Assembly (NCBI RefSeq): GCF_035634895.1
Contig: NZ_DASQCC010000100.1
Coordinates: forward strand, 1 to 64,000
Reading direction: 5' to 3'
Source of the DNA: Actinophytocola sp035634895
GTDB lineage: Bacteria; Actinomycetota; Actinomycetes; Mycobacteriales; Pseudonocardiaceae
Length of the DNA stretch: 64,000 bases
The translations under genes and the position numbers were made by a program. Shown here piece after piece: positions 25,210 to 32,977 of this stretch (the stretch's first letter is position 1; every line of letters starts with the position of its first letter). The notes beneath the pieces are model-generated. The model made no database searches. It worked only from the letters and a program-made list of their open reading frames with translations, and was not told where the DNA came from.

Positions 25210-26498
25210 CAGCCGAGCATCGAGTGGCGCACGATCGTCTGGTCGCGGCCGGGGCCCACGCCGATGGCCGAGAACCGCGCGCCCGACAGCTCCTCGAGGC
25301 GGTCCACGTACGCCCTGGCGTTCGCCGGCAGGTCCTCGAAGGTCCGGCACTCGGAGAGGTCCTCCCACCAGCCGGGCAGCTCCTCGTACACCGGCACGGC
25401 GTGGTGGACGTCGGTCTGGGTCATCGGCATGTCGTGCACGGTCTCGCCGTTCACCTTGTACGCCACGCAGATCGGCACCCGGTCCAGCCCGGACAGCACG
25501 TCGAGCTTGGTCAGGAAGTAGTCGGTGATCCCGTTGACACGCGCGGCGTAGCGGGCGATCACGGCGTCGAACCAGCCCGTGCGGCGGGACCGGCCGGTGG
25601 TCACGCCGAACTCGCCGCCGGTCTTGCGCAGCCGCTCGCCCATCTCGTCGTGCAGCTCGGTCGGGAACGGCCCGGAGCCCACGCGTGTGGTGTACGCCTT
25701 GAGGATGCCGATCACGGTCGTGATGCGGGTCGGGCCGATGCCGGAACCGGCCGCCGCGCCGCCCGCGGTCGGGTTCGACGACGTGACGAACGGGTACGTG
25801 CCGTGGTCGACGTCGAGCAGCGTGCCCTGCGAGCCCTCCAGCAGCACCGCCTCGTCACGTTCCAGGGCCTGGTTCAGCAGCAGCCGGGTGTCGGCGATGC
25901 GGTGCGCGAACCGCTCGCCGCACTCCAGCACCGAGTCCACGACCTGCTCGGGGTCGAGCGCCTTGCGGTTGTAGACCTTGACGAGGATCTGGTTCTTGAC
26001 GTCGAGGGCCGCCTCGACCTTCTGGCGCAGGATTTTCTCGTCGAGCAGGTCCTGCACCCGCACGCCCACCCGCGAGACCTTGTCCTGGTACGCGGGCCCG
26101 ATACCGCGGCCGGTGGTGCCGATCTTGGCCTTGCCGAGATACCGTTCGGTGACTTTGTCGATGGCCACGTGGTAGGGCATGATCAGGTGCGCGTCCGCGG
26201 AGATAAGCAGACGGGACGTGTCCACGTCCCGCTCCTCCAGACCGGCCAGCTCAGTCAGCAACACCCCGGGGTCGACCACCACGCCGTTGCCGATCACGTT
26301 GGTCACGCCGGGCGTCAGAATGCCCGAGGGAATCAGGTGGAGCGCGAAGTCTTGGCCATCCGGCAGCACAACCGTGTGACCCGCGTTGTTGCCGCCCTGG
26401 TAGCGCACCACCCACTGGACCTGCTCGCCCAGGAGGTCTGTCGCCTTGCCTTTACCTTCGTCACCCCACTGGGCGCCGATGAGCACGATGGCCGGCAT
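25209..26498 (-). CDS. purA: Adenylosuccinate synthetase
   Basis: 429 aa. GTP-dependent IMP + aspartate to adenylosuccinate, the step before PurB in AMP synthesis. All signatures are present: GAQWGDEGKGK (GTP loop with catalytic Asp), GGNNAGHT with the catalytic His, GTTGRGIGP, EGSQGTLLDVDHGTYPFVTSS and FLTKLDVLSG. The ATG at 26498 has GGGGAG upstream. It is divergent from a hypothetical gene at 26650, with a palindrome between them. The longer in-frame extension is not conserved. Confidence 0.96.
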   Translation of the reverse strand: MPAIVLIGAQWGDEGKGKATDLLGEQVQWVVRYQGGNNAGHTVVLPDGQDFALHLIPSGILTPGVTNVIGNGVVVDPGVLLTELAGLEERDVDTSRLLISADAHLIMPYHVAIDKVTERYLGKAKIGTTGRGIGPAYQDKVSRVGVRVQDLLDEKILRQKVEAALDVKNQILVKVYNRKALDPEQVVDSVLECGERFAHRIADTRLLLNQALERDEAVLLEGSQGTLLDVDHGTYPFVTSSNPTAGGAAAGSGIGPTRITTVIGILKAYTTRVGSGPFPTELHDEMGERLRKTGGEFGVTTGRSRRTGWFDAVIARYAARVNGITDYFLTKLDVLSGLDRVPICVAYKVNGETVHDMPMTQTDVHHAVPVYEELPGWWEDLSECRTFEDLPANARAYVDRLEELSGARFSAIGVGPGRDQTIVRHSMLG

Positions 26499-26604
26499 GT
26501 GAGACTCCCCGATGTCATGGAATAGGGCTGGGCGAAATGCCGGTGATTGAGCGTAGACCAGGAGTCCGCCAGTGGTAGCACTAATACTCGGTTGTGGGAC
26601 GGCT

Positions 26605-26619
26605 GTCACCAGTGGTGAC
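26605..26619. promoter_or_regulatory. 15-bp perfect palindrome in the purA divergent promoter region
   Basis: GTCACCAGTGGTGAC reads the same on both strands apart from its central base. It lies about 110 nt from the purA start and 30 nt from the divergent gene. It is a candidate operator; no regulator is encoded next to it. Confidence 0.45.
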
Positions 26620-26649
26620 TGGTCAAAACTGACGTCGAGCACGGGATCG

Positions 26650-27225
26650 ATGCCGCACGAGATCCCTGCCACACCGAGCCGAAACGATGTCGACCCGCTG
26701 CTGAAGGGCGACGAGTACGACCGGGTCGTGGTGCACGGCACCGACGCCGATCTGGCCGCCGTCGTACTCAGGCTGCTGCGCACCGATCGGGTGGCGGACG
26801 TGCCCGTCGGGTTCGTGCCGGTGGATCATCAGCGCTCGGTGGTCGCCCAGGTGTGGAAGCTGCCGGTGGACTCGGCCGGCCTGGCACTCACGGCGGGTGA
26901 CCGACCGCTCCCGCTGATCCGGGACGACGCCGGCGGGGTCCTCGTCGGGCTCGGCGCGCTGACGTCGGTCAGCGGCACCGTGTACTGCGACGACGTGGTC
27001 GCGCTGCGCGGCGACGCCAGCCGGATCGAGGTGACGCCGGGACCCGAGGGCGTCGAGGTGCGGGTGGTCCGTGGCCGTCTGCGCCGGCCGGCGGTGTTCT
27101 CGGGGCGCGCCGTGCAGTTCGGCATCGACGGGTCGTCGCCGGTGCACGACGGGGTGACGCACTCCCGCCTCGTGACGCGCTGGACGTGGTACCGCCACAC
27201 CGAGGACCTGCGCGCGATCCACTGA
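26650..27225 (+). CDS. Conserved-looking hypothetical protein
   Basis: 191 aa, no family recognised. The N-terminal part (YDRVVVHGTDADLAAVVLRLL, then VGFVPVD) has a nucleotide-fold feel resembling the first strands of diacylglycerol-kinase-like proteins, but the GGDGT motif is absent. The remainder is beta-rich (VRVVRGRLRRPAVFSGRAVQF). No signal peptide or membrane helix. GGGATCG precedes the ATG at 26650. It is divergent from purA. Codon bias supports a real gene; function is unknown. Confidence 0.65.
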   Translation: MPHEIPATPSRNDVDPLLKGDEYDRVVVHGTDADLAAVVLRLLRTDRVADVPVGFVPVDHQRSVVAQVWKLPVDSAGLALTAGDRPLPLIRDDAGGVLVGLGALTSVSGTVYCDDVVALRGDASRIEVTPGPEGVEVRVVRGRLRRPAVFSGRAVQFGIDGSSPVHDGVTHSRLVTRWTWYRHTEDLRAIH

Positions 27226-27366
27226 GGCGCGAGCCCCGGCGCTCACAGTCCTGCCGGACCACTGCTGATCCCTTTGGACCACAACGAAAGTCGGCAATTC
27301 GCCGAGGTCATTGCCCTGCCGGCCAACGGTGTCGCATCGTCGATGCACTCTACTCAGGAGGGCACG

Positions 27367-27993
27367 ATGTCGGGGAAAGCTTTTGTCGGCGCGGTGTTGC
27401 TGGCCGCCGGGGCCGTGATCGGGCTCGGCGGTGCGGCTCAGGCGACTCCACCGGGTATCCCTTCGGCGGGTACCGCTCGGACCGAGCTGGCGGCGCTCAC
27501 GGTAGCGCCGGACGGCTCCATGGACGGCTACGACCGGGACCGGTTCCCGCACTGGCACAGCGTCGAAGGTGCTTGCAACACAAGGGAGATGGTGCTCCAG
27601 CGGGACGGCGACGGGGTCGAGACGGGCAGCGACTGCGCGCCGACGTCCGGGAGCTGGACCAGTCCGTACGACGGGGACACCTGGACCCAGGCGTCCGATG
27701 TGGACATCGACCACATGGTCCCGCTCGCGGTCGCGTGGCGGTCCGGTGCGTCGAGCTGGACGACGGCCGAGCGTGAGGCGTTCGCCAACGACCTGAACTC
27801 GCCGCAGCTGTGGGCGGTCACGGACAACGTGAACCAGGAGAAGAGCGACCAGACGCCGGACGAGTGGAAACCGCCACTGGAGTCGGAGTGGTGTGAGTAC
27901 GCGCGGGCCTACACGCACGTGAAGTACCTCTACGAGCTGACGGTCGACTCGACCGAGGAGGGCGCGCTAGCCGACATGCTCGCGACCTGCTGA
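27367..27993 (+). CDS. Secreted HNH nuclease-like protein (DUF1524-type)
   Basis: 208 aa. A signal peptide (VGAVLLAAGAVIGLGGAAQA) is followed by a compact domain with an HNH-type core: DIDHMVPLAVAWRSG (metal-binding His/Asp) and WAVTDNVNQEKSDQTPDEW, with Asn and Lys in the expected positions. Cys residues at both ends may form disulfides. Such secreted actinomycete nucleases degrade extracellular DNA. AGGAGGGCACG precedes the ATG at 27367. A strong hairpin follows the stop. Confidence 0.87.
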   Translation: MSGKAFVGAVLLAAGAVIGLGGAAQATPPGIPSAGTARTELAALTVAPDGSMDGYDRDRFPHWHSVEGACNTREMVLQRDGDGVETGSDCAPTSGSWTSPYDGDTWTQASDVDIDHMVPLAVAWRSGASSWTTAEREAFANDLNSPQLWAVTDNVNQEKSDQTPDEWKPPLESEWCEYARAYTHVKYLYELTVDSTEEGALADMLATC

Positions 27994-28003
27994 CCCGTCC
28001 CGG

Positions 28004-28044
28004 CGGACCCCCTTCGAGGCGATGACCGTCTCGAAGGGGGTCCG
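28004..28044. terminator. Bidirectional terminator between HNH nuclease and DUF3151 genes
   Basis: CGGACCCCCTTCGAG (28004-28018) pairs perfectly with CTCGAAGGGGGTCCG (28030-28044) over 15 bp with an 11-nt loop. It lies between convergent stops at 27993 and 28053. Confidence 0.87.
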
Positions 28045-28052
28045 TCACGGCG

Positions 28053-28472
28053 TCAGGCCAGGCCGAGCTGGGCGGGCGCCTCGGGGTCGGAGTCGGCGAG
28101 GAACTGCCTGCACCGCTCGTACTCCTCGACGTCGTTGATCGCCTGCGCGGCCCGCGACAGCGCGGCGAGCGCCCGGAGGAAGCCCTGGTTGGGCCGGTGT
28201 GCCCACGGGATGGGGCCGTGGCCCTTCCAGCCAGCCCGGCGCAGCTGGTCGAGCCCGCGGTGGTAGCCGGTGCGTGCGTAGGCGTAGGCGGCGACCGGGT
28301 TGTTCTCCGTCAGCGCCAGCTCGGCGAGCGCCGCCCAGCCCTCGCTGAAGTCCGGCCACTCGGTGACGACCTTCGACGGCTCCGTACCGCCCTCCATCGC
28401 CGCCTGCGCCTCGGGGCGCTCGGGCAGGTGGGTGGCCGGCGGACCGCCGAACAGGTTCTCCTGCAAGGTCAT
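28053..28472 (-). CDS. DUF3151 family protein
   Basis: 139 aa. The sequence from NLFGGPPATHLP through EGWAALAELAL, AYAYARTGYHRGLDQLRRAGWKG and PWAHRPNQGFLRALAALSRAA is the conserved actinobacterial DUF3151, which looks like a helical TPR-like fold. No function has been assigned. It starts 5 nt after the fbaA stop, so the two are co-transcribed, an order common in actinomycetes. Confidence 0.88.
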   Translation of the reverse strand: MTLQENLFGGPPATHLPERPEAQAAMEGGTEPSKVVTEWPDFSEGWAALAELALTENNPVAAYAYARTGYHRGLDQLRRAGWKGHGPIPWAHRPNQGFLRALAALSRAAQAINDVEEYERCRQFLADSDPEAPAQLGLA

Positions 28473-28477
28473 GGCGC

Positions 28478-29509
28478 TCAGCCCGCCAGCATTCGGCCGG
28501 TCGACCTCAGCTGCTCGCACGCCTGGGTGATGCGTGCGGCCATGCCCTGCTCGGCCGCCTTCAGGTACGAGCGCGGGTCGTAGGCCTTCTTGTTGCCGAC
28601 CTCGCCGTCGATCTTCAGCACGCCGTCGTAGTTGTTGAACATGTGCGCGACCACCGGACGGGTGAACGCGTACTGGGTGTCCGTGTCGATGTTCATCTTC
28701 ACGACGCCGTACGACACGGCCTCCTGGATCTCCTCCACCAGCGAGCCGGAGCCGCCGTGGAAGACCAGCTCGAACGGCTTCTCGCCCGGCCGGCCCAGCT
28801 TCTCGGCGACGACCTCCTGGCCGCGCTTGAGCACGTCCGGACGCAGCTTGACGTTGCCCGGCTTGTAGACGCCGTGCACGTTGCCGAACGTGGCGGCCAG
28901 CAGGTAGCGGCCGCGCTCGCCGGCGCCGAGCACGTCGACCGTCCTGATGAAGTCGCCCTCCGCTGTGTACAGCTTCTCGTTGATCTCGTGGGCGACGCCG
29001 TCCTCCTCGCCGCCGACGACGCCGATCTCGACCTCGAGGATGATCTTCGCCTTGGCCGCCGCGTCGAGCAGCTCGGCCGCGATGGTCAGGTTCTCCTCCA
29101 GGTCGATGGCCGAGCCGTCCCACATGTGCGACTGGAACAGCGGCTCCTTGCCCGCGGCGACCCGCTCCTGCGAGATGGCGATCAGCGGCCGGACGAACCC
29201 GTCGAGCTTGTCCTTCGGGCAGTGGTCGGTGTGCAGGGCGATGTTGACCGGGTACTTCGCGGCGATCACGTGCGCGTACTCGGCGAGTGCCGTGGCACCG
29301 GTGACCATGTCCTTGACCTTGGTGCCGGAGGCGAACTCGGCCCCGCCGGTCGAGACCTGGACGATGCCGTCGCTCTCGGCCTCGGCGAAGCCGCGCAGGG
29401 CGGCGTTGAGCGTCTCGGAAGAGGTCACGTTGATGGCTGGGAAGGCGAACTCGTTCGCCTTGGCCCGGTCCAGCATCTCCGCGTAGACCTCGGGGGTGGC
29501 GATGGGCAT
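28478..29509 (-). CDS. fbaA: Class II fructose-bisphosphate aldolase
   Basis: 343 aa, zinc-dependent. It splits fructose-1,6-bisphosphate to DHAP and glyceraldehyde-3-phosphate in glycolysis and the reverse in gluconeogenesis. The zinc ligands are visible in ALHTDHC, in EVEIGVVGGEEDG and in FGNVHG and FHGGSGS; the NIDTD motif binds the substrate phosphate and cation. The length is that of the long class IIA type. It heads an operon with DUF3151. Its start region faces the divergent DUF427 gene at 29616. Confidence 0.95.
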   Translation of the reverse strand: MPIATPEVYAEMLDRAKANEFAFPAINVTSSETLNAALRGFAEAESDGIVQVSTGGAEFASGTKVKDMVTGATALAEYAHVIAAKYPVNIALHTDHCPKDKLDGFVRPLIAISQERVAAGKEPLFQSHMWDGSAIDLEENLTIAAELLDAAAKAKIILEVEIGVVGGEEDGVAHEINEKLYTAEGDFIRTVDVLGAGERGRYLLAATFGNVHGVYKPGNVKLRPDVLKRGQEVVAEKLGRPGEKPFELVFHGGSGSLVEEIQEAVSYGVVKMNIDTDTQYAFTRPVVAHMFNNYDGVLKIDGEVGNKKAYDPRSYLKAAEQGMAARITQACEQLRSTGRMLAG

Positions 29510-29615
29510 CGGTACGTCCTCCTCGTGCCTGGCAGAGCCGTCGGCCCGATCCTACGAGGCGGCGCTCGCGGCTCGGACGCAGGATGACCGATTCAGAAGG
29601 AGCACACTGGAGCCC

Positions 29616-29900
29616 ATGGCAACTGCACGCTGGAACGGCGAGGTAATCGCACAGAGTGACGACACCAAGGTCGTCGAGGGCAACGAGTACTTCCCACCGG
29701 ACTCGGTCCGCGCCGACTTCCTCGCACCGTCCGAAACCCGCTCGACCTGCCCGTGGAAGGGCGAGGCGAGCTACTACACCCTCCGCGTGAACGGCGACGA
29801 GAACCCGGACGCCGCCTGGTACTACCCGACCCCCAAGGACGCGGCCGCCGAGATCAAGGACCACGTCGCCTTCTGGCGCGGCGTCGAGGTGACAGCCTGA
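29616..29900 (+). CDS. DUF427 domain protein
   Basis: 94 aa, essentially one DUF427 domain: WNGEVIAQSDDTKVVEGNEYFPPDSV, then STCPWKGEASYYT and AAWYYPTPKDAAAEIKDHVAFW. The domain is a small beta fold with no proven activity. TGGAG lies 5 nt ahead of the ATG at 29616; longer in-frame readings overlap the fbaA start. It is divergent from fbaA and followed by a 461-nt gene-free stretch. Confidence 0.88.
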   Translation: MATARWNGEVIAQSDDTKVVEGNEYFPPDSVRADFLAPSETRSTCPWKGEASYYTLRVNGDENPDAAWYYPTPKDAAAEIKDHVAFWRGVEVTA

Positions 29901-29929
29901 CAACTTTTTCTTGATCAACGCGAACGCAG

Positions 29930-30002
29930 GTGGTCGCGTGGGCAGTCCCCCACCCAACCCAGGGGGCCGGCCCCGGTCCCATTGTACCGGCTGAGACGGA
30001 CG
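29930..30002 (+). repeat. Short interspersed repeat, copy E
   Basis: GTGGTCGCGTGGGCAG, then CAGGGGGCC and CCATTGTACCGGCTGAG, align with copy D. A DnaA-like TGTGGATAG follows at about 30024-30032 and CGAAAGGGACACTCGTGCG at 30054-30072, echoing the elements beside copy A. Confidence 0.5.
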
Positions 30003-30320
30003 AAACGGCTGGTCAACGGGGGGTGTGGATAGCTTTCACCCGGTGAGTGCGAGCGAAAGGGACACTCGTGCGGCGGGTGGGGTTGGAGCGGGCCGCGCAG
30101 GCAGGCTCGGACGAACGCTGATGCGGGATCGGGCCCCGCCCGCTCGGTGAGCGGGCCGTTCAAGGTGGACGGGACTTCATCGCGGGGTGAGTCTGAGGGC
30201 GACCTGGGTGAGCGGTCGCTTACGCCGGCCGAGCTTGCAGGCCGACCCGGGGCAGTCGAGCCGGCACGACTTGGAACCGACCCACCAGCACGAAACATCG
30301 CTCAGCTGACAAACGCGTTG

Positions 30321-30353
30321 GGCGAGCGGCCGCATGAACAGACCGCTCGCCCA
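30321..30353 (-). terminator. Terminator of the LLM oxidoreductase gene
   Basis: GGGCGAGCGG (30321-30330) pairs perfectly with CCGCTCGCCC (30344-30353) across a 13-nt loop, starting 8 nt past the stop of the minus-strand gene. It has no T-tract, as is common in high-GC actinomycetes. Confidence 0.75.
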
Positions 30354-30361
30354 GGCTGGGG

Positions 30362-31189
30362 TCAGACCAGCGCCGCCGACAGGGCCCTGAGCACCGGCAG
30401 CCGGTTCTCGTTCAGGACCTGGATCGCCACCTGGTCGGCGCCCGCGTCTCGGTGGGCCTGGATGCGTTCGCGGATGGCCTCCTCGTCGCCCCAGGCGACC
30501 AGGGCGTCCACCAGTCGGTCGCTGCCGCCGTCGGTTATGTCGGCCTCGGTGAAGCCGAGGCGCAGCCAGTTGTTGGTGTAGTTCGGCAGGCGGTAGTACA
30601 TCTCCAGCCGCTCCCGGGCGAGTGCTCGCGCCTCGTCCGGGTCCGTGGACAGGACCACCTTCTGCTCCGGCACCAGCAGCTTGTCGGGCCCCAGGATCTC
30701 CCTCGCCTGCGCCGTGTGTTCCGGCGTCGTCAGGTACGGGTGCGCGCCCGCCGTGCGTTCCCCGGCCAGGCGCAGCACCTTCGGGCCCAGCGCGGCCAGC
30801 ACCCGACCGGACTCCGGAACGCCACCCTCGTCCAGCACGTCCAGGTAGCTCACCAGCTTGTCGTACGGCTTCGTGTAGCGCTCGCCCACCAGCGGGCGGT
30901 GGCCTGCCCCGATCCCCAGCACCAACCGGTCGGGGTAGGCCGCCGCCACGCGGTGGTAGCCGCCGACGGCCACGGTCGGGTCGGCGTCCCAGACGTTCAC
31001 GATCCCCGTCGCCACCACCAGGCTGGTGGACGCGGCCAGGATCGGCTCGATCGTGGACAGGTCGGCCGGCGGTGAGCCGCCCAGCCACGCCGTGCCGTAG
31101 CCGAGGTGTTCCAGTTCCGCCAGTGCCGAAGGGTCACCGAACTCCGACCACGAACCGTGCCCCCACACGCCAACCGGACCGATGTCCAT
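30362..31189 (-). CDS. LLM class F420-dependent oxidoreductase
   Basis: 275 aa luciferase-like TIM barrel. The N-terminal VGVWGHGSWSEFGDPSALAELEHLGYGTAWLG, the ATGIVNVWDADP strand with the usual cis bulge, and LVLGIGAGH fit the actinomycete F420 LLM subfamily that has no known substrate. Coenzyme F420 rather than FMN is inferred from the subfamily. The gene is single, with a terminator after it and a long palindrome just upstream of its start. Confidence 0.87.
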   Translation of the reverse strand: MDIGPVGVWGHGSWSEFGDPSALAELEHLGYGTAWLGGSPPADLSTIEPILAASTSLVVATGIVNVWDADPTVAVGGYHRVAAAYPDRLVLGIGAGHRPLVGERYTKPYDKLVSYLDVLDEGGVPESGRVLAALGPKVLRLAGERTAGAHPYLTTPEHTAQAREILGPDKLLVPEQKVVLSTDPDEARALARERLEMYYRLPNYTNNWLRLGFTEADITDGGSDRLVDALVAWGDEEAIRERIQAHRDAGADQVAIQVLNENRLPVLRALSAALV

Positions 31190-31200
31190 GCTGCCTCCAA

Positions 31201-31228
31201 GTTGTCTTCGACAAATATCGAAGACAAC
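31201..31228. promoter_or_regulatory. 28-bp palindrome upstream of LLM gene, probable operator
   Basis: GTTGTCTTCGA (31201-31211) and TCGAAGACAAC (31218-31228) are perfect inverted arms of 11 bp around an AT-rich 6-nt spacer. It is 12 nt before the LLM start and 16 nt past the phoD stop. The low GC of the arms argues for an operator over a terminator, though termination of phoD is possible. Confidence 0.55.
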
Positions 31229-31243
31229 TCGCCGGCGCGGCGG

Positions 31244-32866
31244 CTAATTCCCGATCGGGGTGCCCACCGACTGGACCTTCTGGGTGCCGGCCCGCGTGCG
31301 GAACGAGCGCGCCCAGTTCAGCGTGCTCGCCGGGTCCGCCTTGTTCGCGAGGTAGTACCAGTCCATCTGGGCACCCGCAGGCGTCACCTCCAGCACCGAC
31401 GGGCCGTGCGAGTCCAGCTCCACGTACTTGATGTGCCGGTTCAGCACCCGGATCGCGGACTCCAGCGCCGGCGACACGGTCCTCGGCGGCACGCCCAGGA
31501 TCTCGTCGATGTTGTCCGAGGTCACCGACGTGCACACGAACTCCGTCGCCACCGAGGGGGACAGCGGGTACAGGCCCGCGTCCCTGGGCACGTCGCTCGC
31601 CCACGACGAGTGGATGTCGCCGGTCAGGAACACGGTGTCGCGCACGCCATGACCCGCGAGGGTCGCGAGCAGGCGACGGCGGTCGGCCGCGTAGCCGTCC
31701 CACTGGTCGGGGTTGATCGACAGGCCCTCGGACGGCAGGCCCAGCAGCTCCGCCAGCGGGCCGAGCAGCTCAGGCGAGAGCGGTGGCAGCTGGAACGGCG
31801 CGATCATCACCGAGTTGCCGACCAGTTTCCACTGCGCGCCGCTCGTGACCAGGCCGTTCTCCAACCACGCCATCTGCTCGGCGCCGGTGATCGTCCGGTT
31901 CGGGTCGTCCGTGCCGCCGTTGCCGACGGCCACCTGCTTCGACCGGTAGCTGCGCAGGTCGAGCATGAACAGCTCGCCCAGCAGGCCGAAGCGCAGGCGC
32001 CGGTAGATCTTGTCCGCCTCGTTGCGTACCGGCATCCACTCGAAGTACGCCTGGTGGGCGGCCGCCTTCCGGGTGGCGTAGTCGCCCTCGGTGTCCGGCT
32101 GGTGGTTCTCGGCGCCGCCGGACCACGCATCGTTGGCCACCTCATGGTCGTCCCAGGTCGCGATCATCGGGACCGTCGCGTGCAGCCGCCGCAGGTGCTC
32201 GTCGGACTTGTACTGCGCGTGCCGCCGCCGGTAGTCGGCCAATGTCAGGATCTCGTGCGGCGGGTCGTGGGGCCGGACGGCCTCGCCGTTGAAGTCGCCG
32301 GCGTACTCGTAGATGTAGTCACCCAGATGGAGGACGGCGTCCAGGTCGCCGCGCTCGGCGAGGTAGCGGTACGCGGCGAAGTAGCCGGCCGGGACGTTCG
32401 AGCAGGACACCACGCCGAAGCGCAGCCGGGCGACGGCGGCGGTCAGCGCGGGCGCGGTGCGGGTGGTGCCGACGGCGGAGACCGCGCCACCCAGCCGGAA
32501 GCGGTAGTAGTACGTGCTCGCCGGGTTCAGGCCGGTCGCGTCGGCCTTCACGGTGTGGTCCCGGCCGGGGCCGGTGCCGACCACACCGGAGGCGACCACG
32601 GCGGCGAAGGCCGGGTCCGTGGCGACCTCCCAGGTCACGTCGACGGTCGGGCCGACGCCGGAACCCGGGGTGGCGTCGGGGGTCGGGGTGACGCGCGTCC
32701 ACAGCAGGACCGCGTCTGGCAGGGGGTCACCTGAGGCGACACCGTGCGCGAAGACGGGTTCGGCGGCGCTGGCGGCGGTCGCACCCGCGGCCACCACGCC
32801 CGCACCGAGCACCACACCCGCCGCGCCTACTCGCAGTACGGATCTACGGTCGTAGGTCTGCTCCAT
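31244..32866 (-). CDS. phoD: Alkaline phosphatase D family protein (PhoD), Tat-exported
   Basis: 540 aa. The start DRRSVLRVGAAGVVLGAG is a Tat signal (here without a strict RR-x-FLK), followed by the PhoD N-domain (FAHGVASGDPLPDAVLLWTRVTP) and the metallophosphatase core: VSCSN, HLGDYIYEY, TWDDHEVANDAW, LVGNSVMI and FLTGDIHSSWA supply the Fe/Ca-binding Asp, His and Asn residues. It hydrolyses phosphodiesters and monoesters outside the cell, for phosphate scavenging. The ATG at 32866 is chosen to begin just before the Tat motif. It is divergent from the SDR gene. Confidence 0.93.
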   Translation of the reverse strand: MEQTYDRRSVLRVGAAGVVLGAGVVAAGATAASAAEPVFAHGVASGDPLPDAVLLWTRVTPTPDATPGSGVGPTVDVTWEVATDPAFAAVVASGVVGTGPGRDHTVKADATGLNPASTYYYRFRLGGAVSAVGTTRTAPALTAAVARLRFGVVSCSNVPAGYFAAYRYLAERGDLDAVLHLGDYIYEYAGDFNGEAVRPHDPPHEILTLADYRRRHAQYKSDEHLRRLHATVPMIATWDDHEVANDAWSGGAENHQPDTEGDYATRKAAAHQAYFEWMPVRNEADKIYRRLRFGLLGELFMLDLRSYRSKQVAVGNGGTDDPNRTITGAEQMAWLENGLVTSGAQWKLVGNSVMIAPFQLPPLSPELLGPLAELLGLPSEGLSINPDQWDGYAADRRRLLATLAGHGVRDTVFLTGDIHSSWASDVPRDAGLYPLSPSVATEFVCTSVTSDNIDEILGVPPRTVSPALESAIRVLNRHIKYVELDSHGPSVLEVTPAGAQMDWYYLANKADPASTLNWARSFRTRAGTQKVQSVGTPIGN

Positions 32867-32977
32867 GTCACCGATCCTGGTGTCACCCAGGGGTGTGACA
32901 TACAGCCGTTCTTCGTAAACATTCCGTGCACATTTACCATCTACTCGAAGTAAGTTACTAGTGGTAGGTTCGATGGC

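Larger units (their letters stand above)
29901..30361. other. Gene-free stretch between DUF427 and LLM genes
   Basis: 461 nt with no convincing coding sequence on either strand. It holds repeat copy E, a small hairpin GCCCGCTC/GAGCGGGC at about 30138-30156, and the terminator at 30321-30353. The short open frames here are Pro/Arg/Ser-rich and lack ribosome sites. Confidence 0.55.

Noticed and set aside
30001..30320. A small gene in the 29.9-30.4 kb gap
   Set aside because: All short frames are Pro/Arg/Ser-rich, without ribosome site or recognisable motif.
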